Below are positions 10,301 through 18,454 of a stretch of DNA of 64,000 nucleotides, piece by piece. The translations under genes and the position numbers were made by a program. The stretch's first letter is position 1. Each line of letters begins with the position of its first letter. Below the pieces are notes generated by a model. The model was not told where the DNA came from and searched no databases. It saw only the letters and a program-made list of their open reading frames with translations. Origin of the DNA: JADJLQ01 sp031417835 (GTDB lineage Bacteria; Bacteroidota; Bacteroidia; Chitinophagales; Saprospiraceae); NCBI GenBank assembly GCA_031417835.1, contig JANOWJ010000138.1, positions 1-64,000 of the forward strand, in the 5' to 3' direction.

Positions 10301-10544
10301 ATTGTCTGATCAACGTATCGAGCATCATCCAATATTTTTCTCCCAAACAATACGGTTTGCTTTTTAAAAACTTAATCAGTACATCGGGTGCTTCTTTGTA
10401 TTGATCCGACTTAAAAAGAAGATCCGCTTGTTTTAGTGCAGATCGATATGCCTGTGGATCACATTGAGTATATAACGAGCTCGAAATGGCAAAACACAAT
10501 CCCAAAGTGACTGTTAATCTAAAGGCTCGTGATAAAGTCATCAT
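7311..10544 (-). CDS. exported TPR-CHAT protein (caspase-fold protease-like)
   Basis: A 1077-residue protein with an N-terminal signal peptide (hydrophobic to about residue 25), a long helical TPR region (about 30-600), a coiled segment near 620-690, and a C-terminal CHAT domain. The CHAT catalytic dyad is visible: His near 942 in HIATHG and Cys near 988 in SSCMSG, followed by GEGSYSLARAF and ALWPVPD. CHAT is a caspase/gingipain-related peptidase fold. Some CHAT proteins are proteases activated by partners, as in type III-E CRISPR and gasdermin systems; this one is predicted to be exported, so its target would be outside the cytoplasm. It is divergent from an ECF sigma factor, an arrangement often seen in Bacteroidota. 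Either of two consecutive ATG codons may be the start. Confidence 0.85.
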   Translation of the reverse strand: MMTLSRAFRLTVTLGLCFAISSSLYTQCDPQAYRSALKQADLLFKSDQYKEAPDVLIKFLKSKPYCLGEKYWMMLDTLIRQLYLIEDYRKAEQTLRELGALQLNIEDQQKFRLRIFENYVESWQLSVADSCRKALDTSLFGDADHARYILLSAKYYFRLGSYQESLDILDPFLATSRRIVELPIFWPLQLLRWQLYYYLDRNLELEALNKELFNRIKSGSNILPEYQIEAEQWDIATSTRLVKNKEAISKSESHIIAIERWYPILKDKFAPRSYFLYANCLRNNLKIRKCDTVLLHGISLLDTSRISHNRTMTEMYYVLGANQRSFGNFDASRDYFLMAISKMNLLDYPSKRALALYYQQLGDTYMIRREYDLATHYMLKGYQIEMASNGESQSLWRHFSGLCELYYLKNDTISLRFYLEKWAVLHEEYSDRIPPLRKLDFIYINLRSRNSLGDPTVALAAAEAFLELHGTLMKEQGRISDDLIYEMSTAYYILGDKIKGLKHVEQRLANAEATLMVNKSPQNLIHFAAILDEAYSARWGKYLDDHSAENLDLCNTIFQKLEKVLTLLTDNTSGLKSFLLSDEPIFSIANVLAQQYQEFGDKIYINKALSILEGLKLNRLRTSITNNEALNGAAMPQEFKVQVVKARKHLNEIREKNIQYAEHADSLQKYSSLLADASLHLNKLVLSMEDKSDEYLQIKQKNRIPSLNEIQKDWLKKDETFLELYYFKDYIVSLVINQDSATLIRSYQPNFKTVIETILNTHTNYFSSTLAFTNQQSLQSYLFSLLYLDSILIRPIQGLLRPHIYYIPQGAFINIPLDILVHAPPEHIQRTHTYNFFSKQHTISTLPSISLMHYIQDSPVQEVKATYAFAPFATSADIDVKKAPSDKDEEIRFSSRPLVSSLEEVTGITKLMNGTSLIGMQASKSAFENAVPHARYLHIATHGFVDDLDIEKGYLAFQSHDADHMDKLYYFSIADLRINAELVVLSSCMSGTGKYVVGEGSYSLARAFQIAGAKNVISALWPVPDVPTKELMLLFYKEFKKGNSIRNSLNVAKNQFIQKYKAWAHPVYWAGFVLNGK

Positions 10545-10644
10545 TAGATATAGTTGAACTAAAGGTTAGCTTTTGGAAGATTGAAGTACTAAATTACAGC
10601 AAAACCTTATAATTTAAATTAGATTCGCATGAAATTAGCCATTG

Positions 10645-11232
10645 GTGAGTATTTCTATAGAAGATGTGTCCATAATCGAGGCTATCCAAGCTGGAGGGGC
10701 TGTCCGTCAAAAGGCATTAAATCAATTTATTTATCATCAAAAAGTCCTCGCTGAAGCAATGCGATATCTTCAGACCCAAGGTGGTCAGTCCTTTGATATG
10801 GAAGATGCGATCCAGGAGGCATTCCTCATATTTGATCGAAACATCAGATACAATACTTTTCGAAGACAGAGCTCCCTTAAAACTTATTTTATCAGTATAG
10901 TAAAATGGCAATGGGTAAATCGAAAACGAAAAATGTCCAAAGAAGTGCTGACGGAAGCACATGAAGAAAATATCCATGATTTAAGTACACAATATTTATT
11001 AGCTTCTACTGAAAAAACTCTAGTATTAGCGGGCTTAGTTCAGAGGTTAGGAGATCGATGCAAACAAATGTTAACTCTTTTCCAGACTAGCCACAGCATG
11101 AAAGAAATCGCTGATATCATGCAGTTTAGGGGTGAACAAGTAGCCAATAATGAAGTTAGTAAATGTCGCAAACGTTTAAGAGAAACCATAGAGAAAGACC
11201 CTACCTTGCTCGAATTTTTCAATATCTCGTGA
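10645..11232 (+). CDS. ECF-type RNA polymerase sigma factor
   Basis: About 195 residues. Region 2 is seen as DAIQEAFLIFDRNI followed by SSLKTYFISIVKWQW, and region 4 as KQMLTLFQTSHSMKEIADIM followed by VSKCRKRLRE. The start is uncertain: GTG at 10645 or TTG at 10642; no in-frame ATG precedes the conserved part. The next gene begins 3 bases after the stop, so the pair is an operon, and the CHAT gene lies divergently 100 bases away. The sigma factor is expected to be held by the downstream membrane protein and to direct transcription of nearby exported proteins; that regulon is inferred. Confidence 0.85.
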   Translation: MSISIEDVSIIEAIQAGGAVRQKALNQFIYHQKVLAEAMRYLQTQGGQSFDMEDAIQEAFLIFDRNIRYNTFRRQSSLKTYFISIVKWQWVNRKRKMSKEVLTEAHEENIHDLSTQYLLASTEKTLVLAGLVQRLGDRCKQMLTLFQTSHSMKEIADIMQFRGEQVANNEVSKCRKRLRETIEKDPTLLEFFNIS

Positions 11233-11235
11233 CCT

Positions 11236-12117
11236 ATGGCTGACTCATATCCAATCGAAATTCTAATCCAACGATATCTTGCCGGGCAAGCCTCCTCCGA
11301 AGAAATCCTTCAAGTAGAAAAAAGGCTCGTCATAGATACTGCATTTAAAAAAATGTTTGACTTAATAAAACAAGAACAGATCGTTTTAGAATCTTTAGTA
11401 GAAACTGAAACAAAATCATATGTTCACGATTGGTTTGTAAGTCAAAAAGTAACGAACCCCAAACCTATTAAGCCTTCTCGGTGGGCCTGGATTTTTTCTT
11501 TTACCATTTTGACACTTTTAACTTATTTATATCTACATAAAAAAACCGAAGTAGTATCAACGGTTCAGCCTCTAAGTCTTAAAGTCGACTCCACATCAAA
11601 ACAGGTCGATACGATTAATGCATCACCCACCAACCCGAAAAATCAAATACCTGAAAAAAATGCAATCCCTGCAGATGAACAACTCTCGAATAAGAATCTG
11701 GAAGATGTCGCTTTAGCTTCCTATGAACTTCCTCTGGATGAAGGGGTATTAAGAGGAAATGCGGATGAAAATCAAATTAACATGTTTTGGCAAAATTTAA
11801 GATTAAAACAATATAATCAAGCGAACAACCAGCTGGACTCCCTAAGTCAAATTAGTGGGGATGAAAAAAAATATCTTTTGGCTCATCTTTACATGGGTCA
11901 ACGAAAATACAACCAAGCACTTAAAGAATTCAATTTGCTGAAAAATGCTGCACAATATAAAGATGATGCACAGTGGTATATTATACTTGGTACGTTAGCA
12001 AAAGGCAAAAAGTCATATACTGAAGCCCGAACACTGCTCGATGCCATCATGCTCGATACCAGTCATCCACGCCGGGAGGAGGCGCTGATCTTGAAGAGAA
12101 AGTTAATAGGAAAGTAG
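11236..12117 (+). CDS. anti-sigma-like membrane protein with periplasmic TPR
   Basis: A 293-residue protein. The N-terminal cytoplasmic part (ILIQRYLAGQASSEEI, about residues 8-60) has the layout of anti-sigma N-termini in Bacteroidota, though no zinc-binding HxxxCxxC motif is seen. One membrane helix follows at about 79-99 (WAWIFSFTILTLLTYLYLH), then a low-complexity linker and a C-terminal TPR-like region (about 190-293, GQRKYNQALKEFNLL). It starts 3 bases after the sigma-factor stop. Its likely role is to bind the sigma factor inside and sense partners outside through TPRs; the TPR-rich CHAT protein next door is a plausible partner. No homologue of known function is recognised. Confidence 0.7.
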   Translation: MADSYPIEILIQRYLAGQASSEEILQVEKRLVIDTAFKKMFDLIKQEQIVLESLVETETKSYVHDWFVSQKVTNPKPIKPSRWAWIFSFTILTLLTYLYLHKKTEVVSTVQPLSLKVDSTSKQVDTINASPTNPKNQIPEKNAIPADEQLSNKNLEDVALASYELPLDEGVLRGNADENQINMFWQNLRLKQYNQANNQLDSLSQISGDEKKYLLAHLYMGQRKYNQALKEFNLLKNAAQYKDDAQWYIILGTLAKGKKSYTEARTLLDAIMLDTSHPRREEALILKRKLIGK

Positions 12118-12542
12118 AATATAATTTAGTTCAAATTTGCTATCGCGAAAGCCTCGAGATTCCTATTTAAATTTTTAACCTAAATCATGCAATAGGGATG
12201 ATTTGTAGGGTATGACTGATGATGTAAAACATATCAGGCTCTGACCAAATGCTTCAGGGCACTAAAATGCATTTCTTAGGAACATCAGTTGAGTGCTAGC
12301 CCGATACAAATATATTGATTGTTGGTAGCGGTCATTTTTCCTTGGTCGGGTCACTGATGCTTTGATCAGGATGCTGACATTCATTATCAATTATTTAATC
12401 CTTGATGAAATTAATTTTCGGCAGGGCAAAGGGGTGATTATTGCAATTCTAATGTATAATTATAGTTAAATAAATTTCGCACGAGGTTAGGTTTCCATCG
12501 TTCACTGCACTAAATCTTAAATATTCAAAATATCCTCTAGGA
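12118..12542. other. 425-base gap, no gene seen
   Basis: No reading frame with codon support, tRNA, terminator hairpin or repeat is visible. It separates the sigma/anti-sigma pair from the large secreted protein and presumably holds the promoter of the latter. Confidence 0.5.
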
Positions 12543-15536
12543 ATGAAAAATTTAATATTTAGGTTTTTATGGCTTTCGCTGGTATTGTGCTCCACTAGAT
12601 CTTTTGCACAAATTGTAGATAATGCACTTTATTTTGATGGATTAAATGATGAAGTCAACATCACAGATAGAAATGCACTTGACTTTGGGTCAGGAGATTT
12701 TTCAATTACCCTTCATGTATTGCGCAATACAGAAAGTTGGGTAAACGGTAATCGTCAGATCATAGGTAAATGGAAACATGATACGCTCCCTGGGTCTAAT
12801 GAATGGCTTCTGGGTTTCACGCTGGGTCAAGCTTTTGACCAACTTGAATTTAAGTTCGAAATCGGCAAGATGGTCTACCGATTAGAATCCCGTCAAAGAG
12901 TCACAAAACATAAATGGTATCATATCTCCATTATTCGAAGTGGAGGAATGATTTATATGTATATCAATAGTAATCTGGAAGTTCAAAAATCGATAGGTAC
13001 TAAATCCATCAATAACACAGGCTTAGATGTGGTCATGGGGTACAAGACCAATATCCTGATGGATGATATTACACTTTGGTCAAGAGGTCTCTATAGTGAC
13101 GAACTACTGCCTTTGATGCAACATTACACATTACCTTCAGACCAATCCGGCCTACTAGCACATTATCCCTGCAATCAAGGAATGGCTTGCAAATCGAATC
13201 CGACCGTCACTACACTACAAGATCTCGGTCCGAATCTAATACACGGAAGGTTGAAAAATTTTGCCTTAGCCACTACCACGTGTTCCTCCAATTGGTCCTG
13301 CAAAACATTGGCCTGTATTTGTCAGGATGAAAATGATTTTGACAAAGATGGGGTTGGTGATGCCTGTGATACAGATGATGACAATGATGGTACTCCTGAC
13401 TCTAAGGATGGCTGTCCGTACCATAAAGACAAAATTATCCCGGGAGTATGTGGTTGCTCTGACATAGATACCGATAGTGACCAAGACGGTACAGCTGACT
13501 GTAATGATTTATGTCCCAACGATCCATTAAAAACTACACCAGGGCCATGTGGATGTGGAATTCAAGAATCCGATACTGATCAAGATGGTACTAAAGACTG
13601 CAATGATGGATGCCCTCACGACCCATTTAAAATCAACCCAGGTCAATGTGGTTGCGGTAGTACTGAAATCTCGTGTGCAGATTCAGATAGTGACGGGATC
13701 AATGATGACTTAGATAATTGCCCGGATAAAAAAAATAGTGATCAATTGGACTCAGATGGCGACCTATTAGGAAATATTTGCGATCTGGACGATGACAATG
13801 ATGGTACACCTGACACCAATGATGACTGTCCACTTGATCCAAATAAAATCACAACTGGGTTCGGTGATTGCCCGTGTGGTGTGCCGAATTTAGATACGGA
13901 TTTAGATGGGGTATTTGATTGCAATGACGGTTGCCCGAATGACCCAAATAAATTAGAACCGGGCAATTGTGGATGTGGAGTGGCGGAAGGATGCATCGAT
14001 AATTGCCCGAATGATCCTGATAAGCTTCAACCCGGTATATGTGGATGCGGTGTGCCGGATACAGATACCGATGGTGATGGCTCATTAGACTGTGTGGATG
14101 ATTGCCCAAATGATCCCAACAAAACCAATCAAGGCTGCACGGGTTGCGGAAATATAGATATAGATACTGATGGAGATGGCAGATTAGATTGTGATGATCC
14201 TTGTCCTAATGAGATCGGAACATATTCCAATTCCGCAAATCTGGATGACAGTGACAATGATGGCATTTTAGATCGGGATATAAATTTTAATTCCCTGGAT
14301 AATTGCCCTTGTGTGGACAATACAAATCAAGCTGACACGGATCAAGATGGTACCGGCGATGTCTGTGATCAATGTCAGGGAAATGATGTAGATAGTGATG
14401 GAGATGGCACGGCCGATTGTATAGACGGTTGTCCTAATAATCCATTTAAAATATCGCCGGCCGGGCCTTGCGATTGCGAGCGAGATGATGACTTTGATCA
14501 AGATGGTATATTGGATTGCATCGATCCTTGTACGAATGATGCAACCAATTTATGTGACACCGATCAAGATGGAATAATAAATGTCAATGACAATTGCAGA
14601 TTCAATCCAAACACTCAACAGGAAGATAGCGATGTCGATGGCGTGGGTGATGCCTGCGATGCTTGTCCAAATCAAGATGACCTATTAGATTCTGATGGAG
14701 ATCTTGTGCCCGATTGTCAGGATGCATGTCCTAATGATCCTAACAAATTCAACCCCGAGATCTGCGGATGCGGTGTAGAAGAGACTGAATGTGAATGTGA
14801 TCCGTTTAATGATGACACTCGATTTTATTATCGTGATCTGGATGGAGATGATTTTGTAAGTTTTAATGAAAGCATGTTGATCTGCGCAAATCAGATAGTA
14901 CCAGAAGGTTTTTTGGAACTTTTTAGTACGAATGGATTTGATTGTAATGACTTTAATAACAATATTGGCAATGATGGTCAGGGTTGTTTCGGAATAGATG
15001 CTGACAACGATGGCGTGCAAGATAGTCATGATTGTGATCCGACCACAGCAGCTATCGGCAGTCCAAAAGTATATGCCATTATTGATAGTGATGGTGATGG
15101 GGTGATGAGTGCCAATCAAAGCATCATCAGCTGTGATCCCCCGTCCGATTATGTAGAAGTTATAAATAATGCATTTGACTGTGATGATAGAGATGCTAAT
15201 GTGACTTCAACTAATTGTGGTGGACCCTTCAGTATTAAAACCCCGAGCAAGAAACTGAATCCATCAAAACTTATATCATCCACATCACGTGTTGAAATCA
15301 GGATCCATCCCAATCCGGCTGTTGACCATATCATGTTTAGGTTACCGTCAAAGTCAGACCTCCAAAAAGTTAAATTAAGTTTAGTAGATATCACTGGCAG
15401 AACAGTCTGGTATATGCAGGATGTGCGTGGTGCGAAGGTAACTGTCGATGTATCTAAATTTAATGCAGGCCTTTACATTGTGCATATACAAATGGGAGCT
15501 GAATTAATAAATCAAAAAGTGATGATTGTCGATTGA
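12543..15536 (+). CDS. LamG + thrombospondin type 3 repeat protein with T9SS sorting domain
   Basis: A 997-residue secreted protein. Order: signal peptide (1-22, ending SFAQ); a concanavalin A-like LamG domain (about 25-205, with DNALYFDGLND at its start and MDDITLWSRGLYSDEL at its end); a long array of thrombospondin type 3 calcium-binding repeats (about 265-800) of the form DxDxDGxxDxxDxCPxDP, many followed by CGCG; and a type A T9SS sorting domain (about 918-997, HPNPAVDHIMF to GLYIVHIQ). It should be exported by Sec, cross the outer membrane by T9SS and remain on the surface or be released, stabilised by calcium. Ligand unknown. It lies downstream of the sigma/anti-sigma pair. Confidence 0.9.
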   Translation: MKNLIFRFLWLSLVLCSTRSFAQIVDNALYFDGLNDEVNITDRNALDFGSGDFSITLHVLRNTESWVNGNRQIIGKWKHDTLPGSNEWLLGFTLGQAFDQLEFKFEIGKMVYRLESRQRVTKHKWYHISIIRSGGMIYMYINSNLEVQKSIGTKSINNTGLDVVMGYKTNILMDDITLWSRGLYSDELLPLMQHYTLPSDQSGLLAHYPCNQGMACKSNPTVTTLQDLGPNLIHGRLKNFALATTTCSSNWSCKTLACICQDENDFDKDGVGDACDTDDDNDGTPDSKDGCPYHKDKIIPGVCGCSDIDTDSDQDGTADCNDLCPNDPLKTTPGPCGCGIQESDTDQDGTKDCNDGCPHDPFKINPGQCGCGSTEISCADSDSDGINDDLDNCPDKKNSDQLDSDGDLLGNICDLDDDNDGTPDTNDDCPLDPNKITTGFGDCPCGVPNLDTDLDGVFDCNDGCPNDPNKLEPGNCGCGVAEGCIDNCPNDPDKLQPGICGCGVPDTDTDGDGSLDCVDDCPNDPNKTNQGCTGCGNIDIDTDGDGRLDCDDPCPNEIGTYSNSANLDDSDNDGILDRDINFNSLDNCPCVDNTNQADTDQDGTGDVCDQCQGNDVDSDGDGTADCIDGCPNNPFKISPAGPCDCERDDDFDQDGILDCIDPCTNDATNLCDTDQDGIINVNDNCRFNPNTQQEDSDVDGVGDACDACPNQDDLLDSDGDLVPDCQDACPNDPNKFNPEICGCGVEETECECDPFNDDTRFYYRDLDGDDFVSFNESMLICANQIVPEGFLELFSTNGFDCNDFNNNIGNDGQGCFGIDADNDGVQDSHDCDPTTAAIGSPKVYAIIDSDGDGVMSANQSIISCDPPSDYVEVINNAFDCDDRDANVTSTNCGGPFSIKTPSKKLNPSKLISSTSRVEIRIHPNPAVDHIMFRLPSKSDLQKVKLSLVDITGRTVWYMQDVRGAKVTVDVSKFNAGLYIVHIQMGAELINQKVMIVD

Positions 15537-15677
15537 TGCTTCGCAGAAAAGGGCATATCGGGCAAGGAAGAATGCTGTTTTTGTCCAACCCCAATAACCT
15601 ATTCTGGAATCGTAAGATTAAGTCATTCATATAATCATCACTAACAATAAATGGAATTTTAAAAATCAAATAAAATC

Positions 15678-16457
15678 ATGAAAACCGTAGAATTATCCGC
15701 GTCAGTCCTGGGGATGTTATTTATCTTCCTCACTATCGCACATTGCAATAAAGACGAGGGCCACTCAGATGCTACCGTACTCACTGCCAGTAGTAACATT
15801 GCCGTTAAAATTTCAGAGTACAAGGCCTTATTTGGAGGTATCGATAATGGGGGTGACCCTGGCTCGAAAGGTATAACTGGTTTTCGAGAAATCAATTGGG
15901 ATGGACTGACAGATGCAGAATCCGCCCCGAATCTTTATACACCAGAACTATTTAATAGCTCTGTAGCTCCACGAGCCAGAGGCATTGTATTGAGTACCCC
16001 TGGTACAGGGTTAATGGTCAGTGCAGACAATACCAATCTTACTAACACGCCACGATCATTTGGAAATGTAAACCCCACATATACTCAGATTTTTCCGCCT
16101 TTTAGTGGGGAACGATTATTTTCTCCTATTGGCAGTAATGTAGCCGACATCCGGTTTTATATACCAGGCACCACCACCAAAGCAGTAGTCAGAGGTTTTG
16201 GAGCGGTCTACGTAGATGTCGATCGAATTGAAAACACAGCTTTCGAATATTTTGATATCAATGATAAATCATTGGGTACGTATGCAACTCCTGTACTTGA
16301 TAATGGTCATGTATTTTTAGGAGTTATATTTCCAAATGCAATCATCCATCGTGTGCGGATTGAATATGGCAATTCTAAGCTTGGACCTAATGATGGTGGT
16401 GGAATAGATGTATCCGTGATGGACAATTTTATTTTTGGGGAGCCTCAGATTAAGTAA
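15678..16457 (+). CDS. exported protein resembling PEP-CTERM-associated uncharacterised family
   Basis: A 259-residue protein with a hydrophobic N-terminus (residues 8-22) ending in a cysteine (AHC), which could be a non-canonical lipobox. The body contains RGFGAVYVDVD, a motif of the form FDINDKSLGTY, and VMDNFIFGEP at the C-terminus. These features resemble an uncharacterised beta-sandwich family common among proteobacterial PEP-CTERM proteins, but this copy has no PEP-CTERM tail and no T9SS domain. It follows the thrombospondin-repeat protein by 141 bases. Function unknown; family link is from memory of the motif pattern. Confidence 0.6.
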   Translation: MKTVELSASVLGMLFIFLTIAHCNKDEGHSDATVLTASSNIAVKISEYKALFGGIDNGGDPGSKGITGFREINWDGLTDAESAPNLYTPELFNSSVAPRARGIVLSTPGTGLMVSADNTNLTNTPRSFGNVNPTYTQIFPPFSGERLFSPIGSNVADIRFYIPGTTTKAVVRGFGAVYVDVDRIENTAFEYFDINDKSLGTYATPVLDNGHVFLGVIFPNAIIHRVRIEYGNSKLGPNDGGGIDVSVMDNFIFGEPQIK

Positions 16458-16590
16458 GTTGAATCTGAATGCATTTTATTCGAAATTCAACTGCATAAAA
16501 ATATCTTTGTATGGTAATTGAGGAAAATGACAAGTCCATCTGTTGTCTTAACTAACAGATATTGGCTCACTTGTTTCAAAGCTATGTCCT

Positions 16591-17028
16591 CTACCTATTT
16601 TGTTGCTCAGCAGTCAAATTCTCCGTGACAAATTTATCGCAATAATCTTTAATAAGCTGCCGAACAATTCTGAATTGTTCCAGTATTTCTTTTTCTGTCC
16701 CTGCTGCTTTAGCAGGATCGGGAAAGTTGTAATGGAATTTTTTCGCCTTTGTTGGGAAGTATGGACATCGTTCTTTGGCATTGTCGCACACCGTAATTAC
16801 ATAGTCAAAGCTTACTTCAAAATATTCTTCAATATTGTTGGAGGTATGGTGTGAAATGTCAATACCATCTTCTTTCATTGTAACTATGGCTCTCGGATTC
16901 AGCCCATGGGTCTCTACACCTGCACTATACACTTTTACTGCTCTTCCATCCGTAAAATGCTCCAGATAGCCATGTGCTATTTGGCTCCGACAACTGTTGC
17001 CCGTACAAAGGACTAGTACGTTTTTCAT
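16591..17028 (-). CDS. arsC: arsenate reductase, LMW-phosphatase (thioredoxin-linked) type
   Basis: A 145-residue protein of the low-molecular-weight phosphatase fold: P-loop CTGNSCRS with nucleophile Cys8, and the relay cysteines Cys81 and Cys88 in VCDNAKERCP. This triad is the one used by the S. aureus/B. subtilis ArsC type, which reduces arsenate to arsenite using thioredoxin. Last gene of the arsR-DUF6428-arsC set, 149 bases after DUF6428. No arsenite efflux gene follows: the next gene is convergent and unrelated. Confidence 0.92.
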   Translation of the reverse strand: MKNVLVLCTGNSCRSQIAHGYLEHFTDGRAVKVYSAGVETHGLNPRAIVTMKEDGIDISHHTSNNIEEYFEVSFDYVITVCDNAKERCPYFPTKAKKFHYNFPDPAKAAGTEKEILEQFRIVRQLIKDYCDKFVTENLTAEQQNR

Positions 17029-17177
17029 TTTTTCATTTTTTTTGATTCAGGCTGAATAATGTGGATGCTGCAATTTTGTGCTCCAAGCCACAAATAAGTT
17101 GTAGGGCTATTATTGATTCAGGAATGATTATCAGTTCTTAAAATTTTGCAACGAATTGGTCACTTAGCGGGTTTACC

Positions 17178-17633
17178 TTAACAGCAACCACCACCCGGGG
17201 AGCAGCAAGATTGTACTTTTTCTTTGATCGTAACCAATGAAGGAATCCCGCAACTATCAGGGGCTAAACAAGCTGTACTTTTCCGTAAAAGAGTAAAATT
17301 TGTTTCGTTAAATTCTAAACCAAACTTACCAATAGTTTCATCTTGATATTCGATTTCAATATCGTGGTCTTCAATGCCCAATTTTTTTTCAGAAAGCTCA
17401 ATGATTTGCAACAGTTTATCCGGTGATAACCGATGCCAAAAGTCCACACTTTCCCAGAGTTGCATATTGATGACAGATTCGGATCGTACGGTTCCACCAC
17501 AGTCGATAAATCGTTTGTCGAGTTGTCCTACTTCTGTTATGTGAAAATGTTTAGGGATTTCAAATCCGTTTGGTTTTACAAACGTGACCTCCGACATGCT
17601 TTTTAGATGATTCTTAAATTTTGATAATTTCAT
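17178..17633 (-). CDS. DUF6428 family protein, arsenic-operon associated
   Basis: A 151-residue protein located between arsR and arsC. The sequence (KHFHITEVGQLDKRFIDCGG near 29-48, then LWESVDFWHRL) matches what is known as DUF6428, found in arsenic operons of Bacteroidota. The C-terminus carries a cysteine cluster (CCSPGGGCC) that could bind arsenite or another soft metal, plus STACLAPDSCG before it. Function is not established; the metal-binding idea is inference from the cysteines. It starts 28 bases after arsR. Confidence 0.75.
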   Translation of the reverse strand: MKLSKFKNHLKSMSEVTFVKPNGFEIPKHFHITEVGQLDKRFIDCGGTVRSESVINMQLWESVDFWHRLSPDKLLQIIELSEKKLGIEDHDIEIEYQDETIGKFGLEFNETNFTLLRKSTACLAPDSCGIPSLVTIKEKVQSCCSPGGGCC

Positions 17634-17661
17634 TTTATTTACTTTAAGATGGACTGGCCAA

Positions 17662-17988
17662 TTAACAACAGCTTTTGGTTTTGATTTTTGAGGTCATATT
17701 TGAAAAATAGTTGATCATATGATCAATCGTCGTATGATCAATGCAGTAACAAATTGCGTTTCCTTCTATGTTGCCTTTTATAAGTCCTGCGTTTTTAAGT
17801 TCCTTCAGATGTTGCGAAACGGTCGGCTGTGCCAAGGGTAATTCATTCACTATGTCACCGCATATGCATGTGTCTACCGTCATAAGATATTCCAATATAG
17901 CTATGCGAGCCGGATGGCCCAAAGCTTTGGCCATTGTGGCCATTTCGTTTTGATGATCTGTGAAATGCTCTGTTTTCGTTGCGCCCAT
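17662..17988 (-). CDS. arsR: ArsR/SmtB-family transcriptional repressor
   Basis: A 108-residue winged-helix regulator: AMAKALGHPARIAILEYL helix, DTCICGDIV (a CxC pair in the alpha-3 metal-site position), and recognition helix QPTVSQHLKELKNAGLI. The C-terminus ends in SCC. It should repress its own operon and release DNA on binding arsenite or antimonite. It is the first gene of arsR-DUF6428-arsC and has a candidate operator 17 bases upstream. Confidence 0.92.
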   Translation of the reverse strand: MGATKTEHFTDHQNEMATMAKALGHPARIAILEYLMTVDTCICGDIVNELPLAQPTVSQHLKELKNAGLIKGNIEGNAICYCIDHTTIDHMINYFSNMTSKIKTKSCC

Positions 17989-18004
17989 TCTTCTTTATTA
18001 CTTA

Positions 18005-18020
18005 ATTGCAATATTACGAT
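18005..18020. promoter_or_regulatory. candidate ArsR operator
   Basis: ATTGCAATATTACGAT is a quasi-palindrome centred on AATATT, 17 bases upstream of the arsR start. Arms match at three of five outer positions. Location and symmetry fit an ArsR-type site; binding is inferred. Confidence 0.5.
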
Positions 18021-18420
18021 AAAAATTTTAGGCTTCAACATTTTGCTATCTAAACATTTCCCTTTTTTAAATTTTCCTGAGCAGTTGATCGCGGCTCATT
18101 TTGATCTTGGTATGATTAAGTCATTGTGAATCAATGTCATAGGCCATCCTCTAATTTAAAAATGAAACATGTCCTACCTATTATTTTTTAAATTCTTTTA
18201 TTTTCATCCAATAGCTACAGGCAAGATCAGGTCGTGGAATTAAAAGAAATTTCTAATAAAAAGTCTGGGTCTATGTTACTACTCTGGATTTGCAGTTATC
18301 CATTTATTTTTAATATAAAGCCCATTCAAATGGAGGACATATTCATGTATTGTTACACTAATAGGAGTGAGGTAGTACACACAGTAATTAGTATAAATTT
18401 TATAACCCTATGAATCGAAA
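18021..18420. other. gap upstream of the ars operon, no gene seen
   Basis: About 400 AT-rich bases without a credible reading frame. It ends in a plus-strand terminator-like hairpin at 18421, which could belong to an unannotated small RNA read in the plus direction. No consensus promoter was found for one. Confidence 0.4.
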
Positions 18421-18454
18421 GATTGTCTCAGACCACGAGGCAGTCTTTTTTTTT
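18421..18454 (+). terminator. plus-strand terminator-like hairpin without an upstream gene
   Basis: A 9-bp stem (arms 18421-18429 and 18437-18445, two G-U pairs) with a 7-base loop is followed by nine T. The structure is good only as plus-strand RNA; on the minus strand the G-U pairs become mismatches. It lies directly at the 3' end of the convergent permease gene. Confidence 0.5.

Noticed and set aside
13330..14780. Regularly spaced similar DNA words that could be mistaken for a CRISPR or minisatellite
   Set aside because: They encode degenerate thrombospondin-3 protein repeats; spacing and sequence vary and the frame is continuous.
13266..15119. Several long minus-strand reading frames opposite the thrombospondin-repeat gene
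   Set aside because: They are shadows of the Asp/Gly-rich repeat on the plus strand, with repetitive composition and no start signals.
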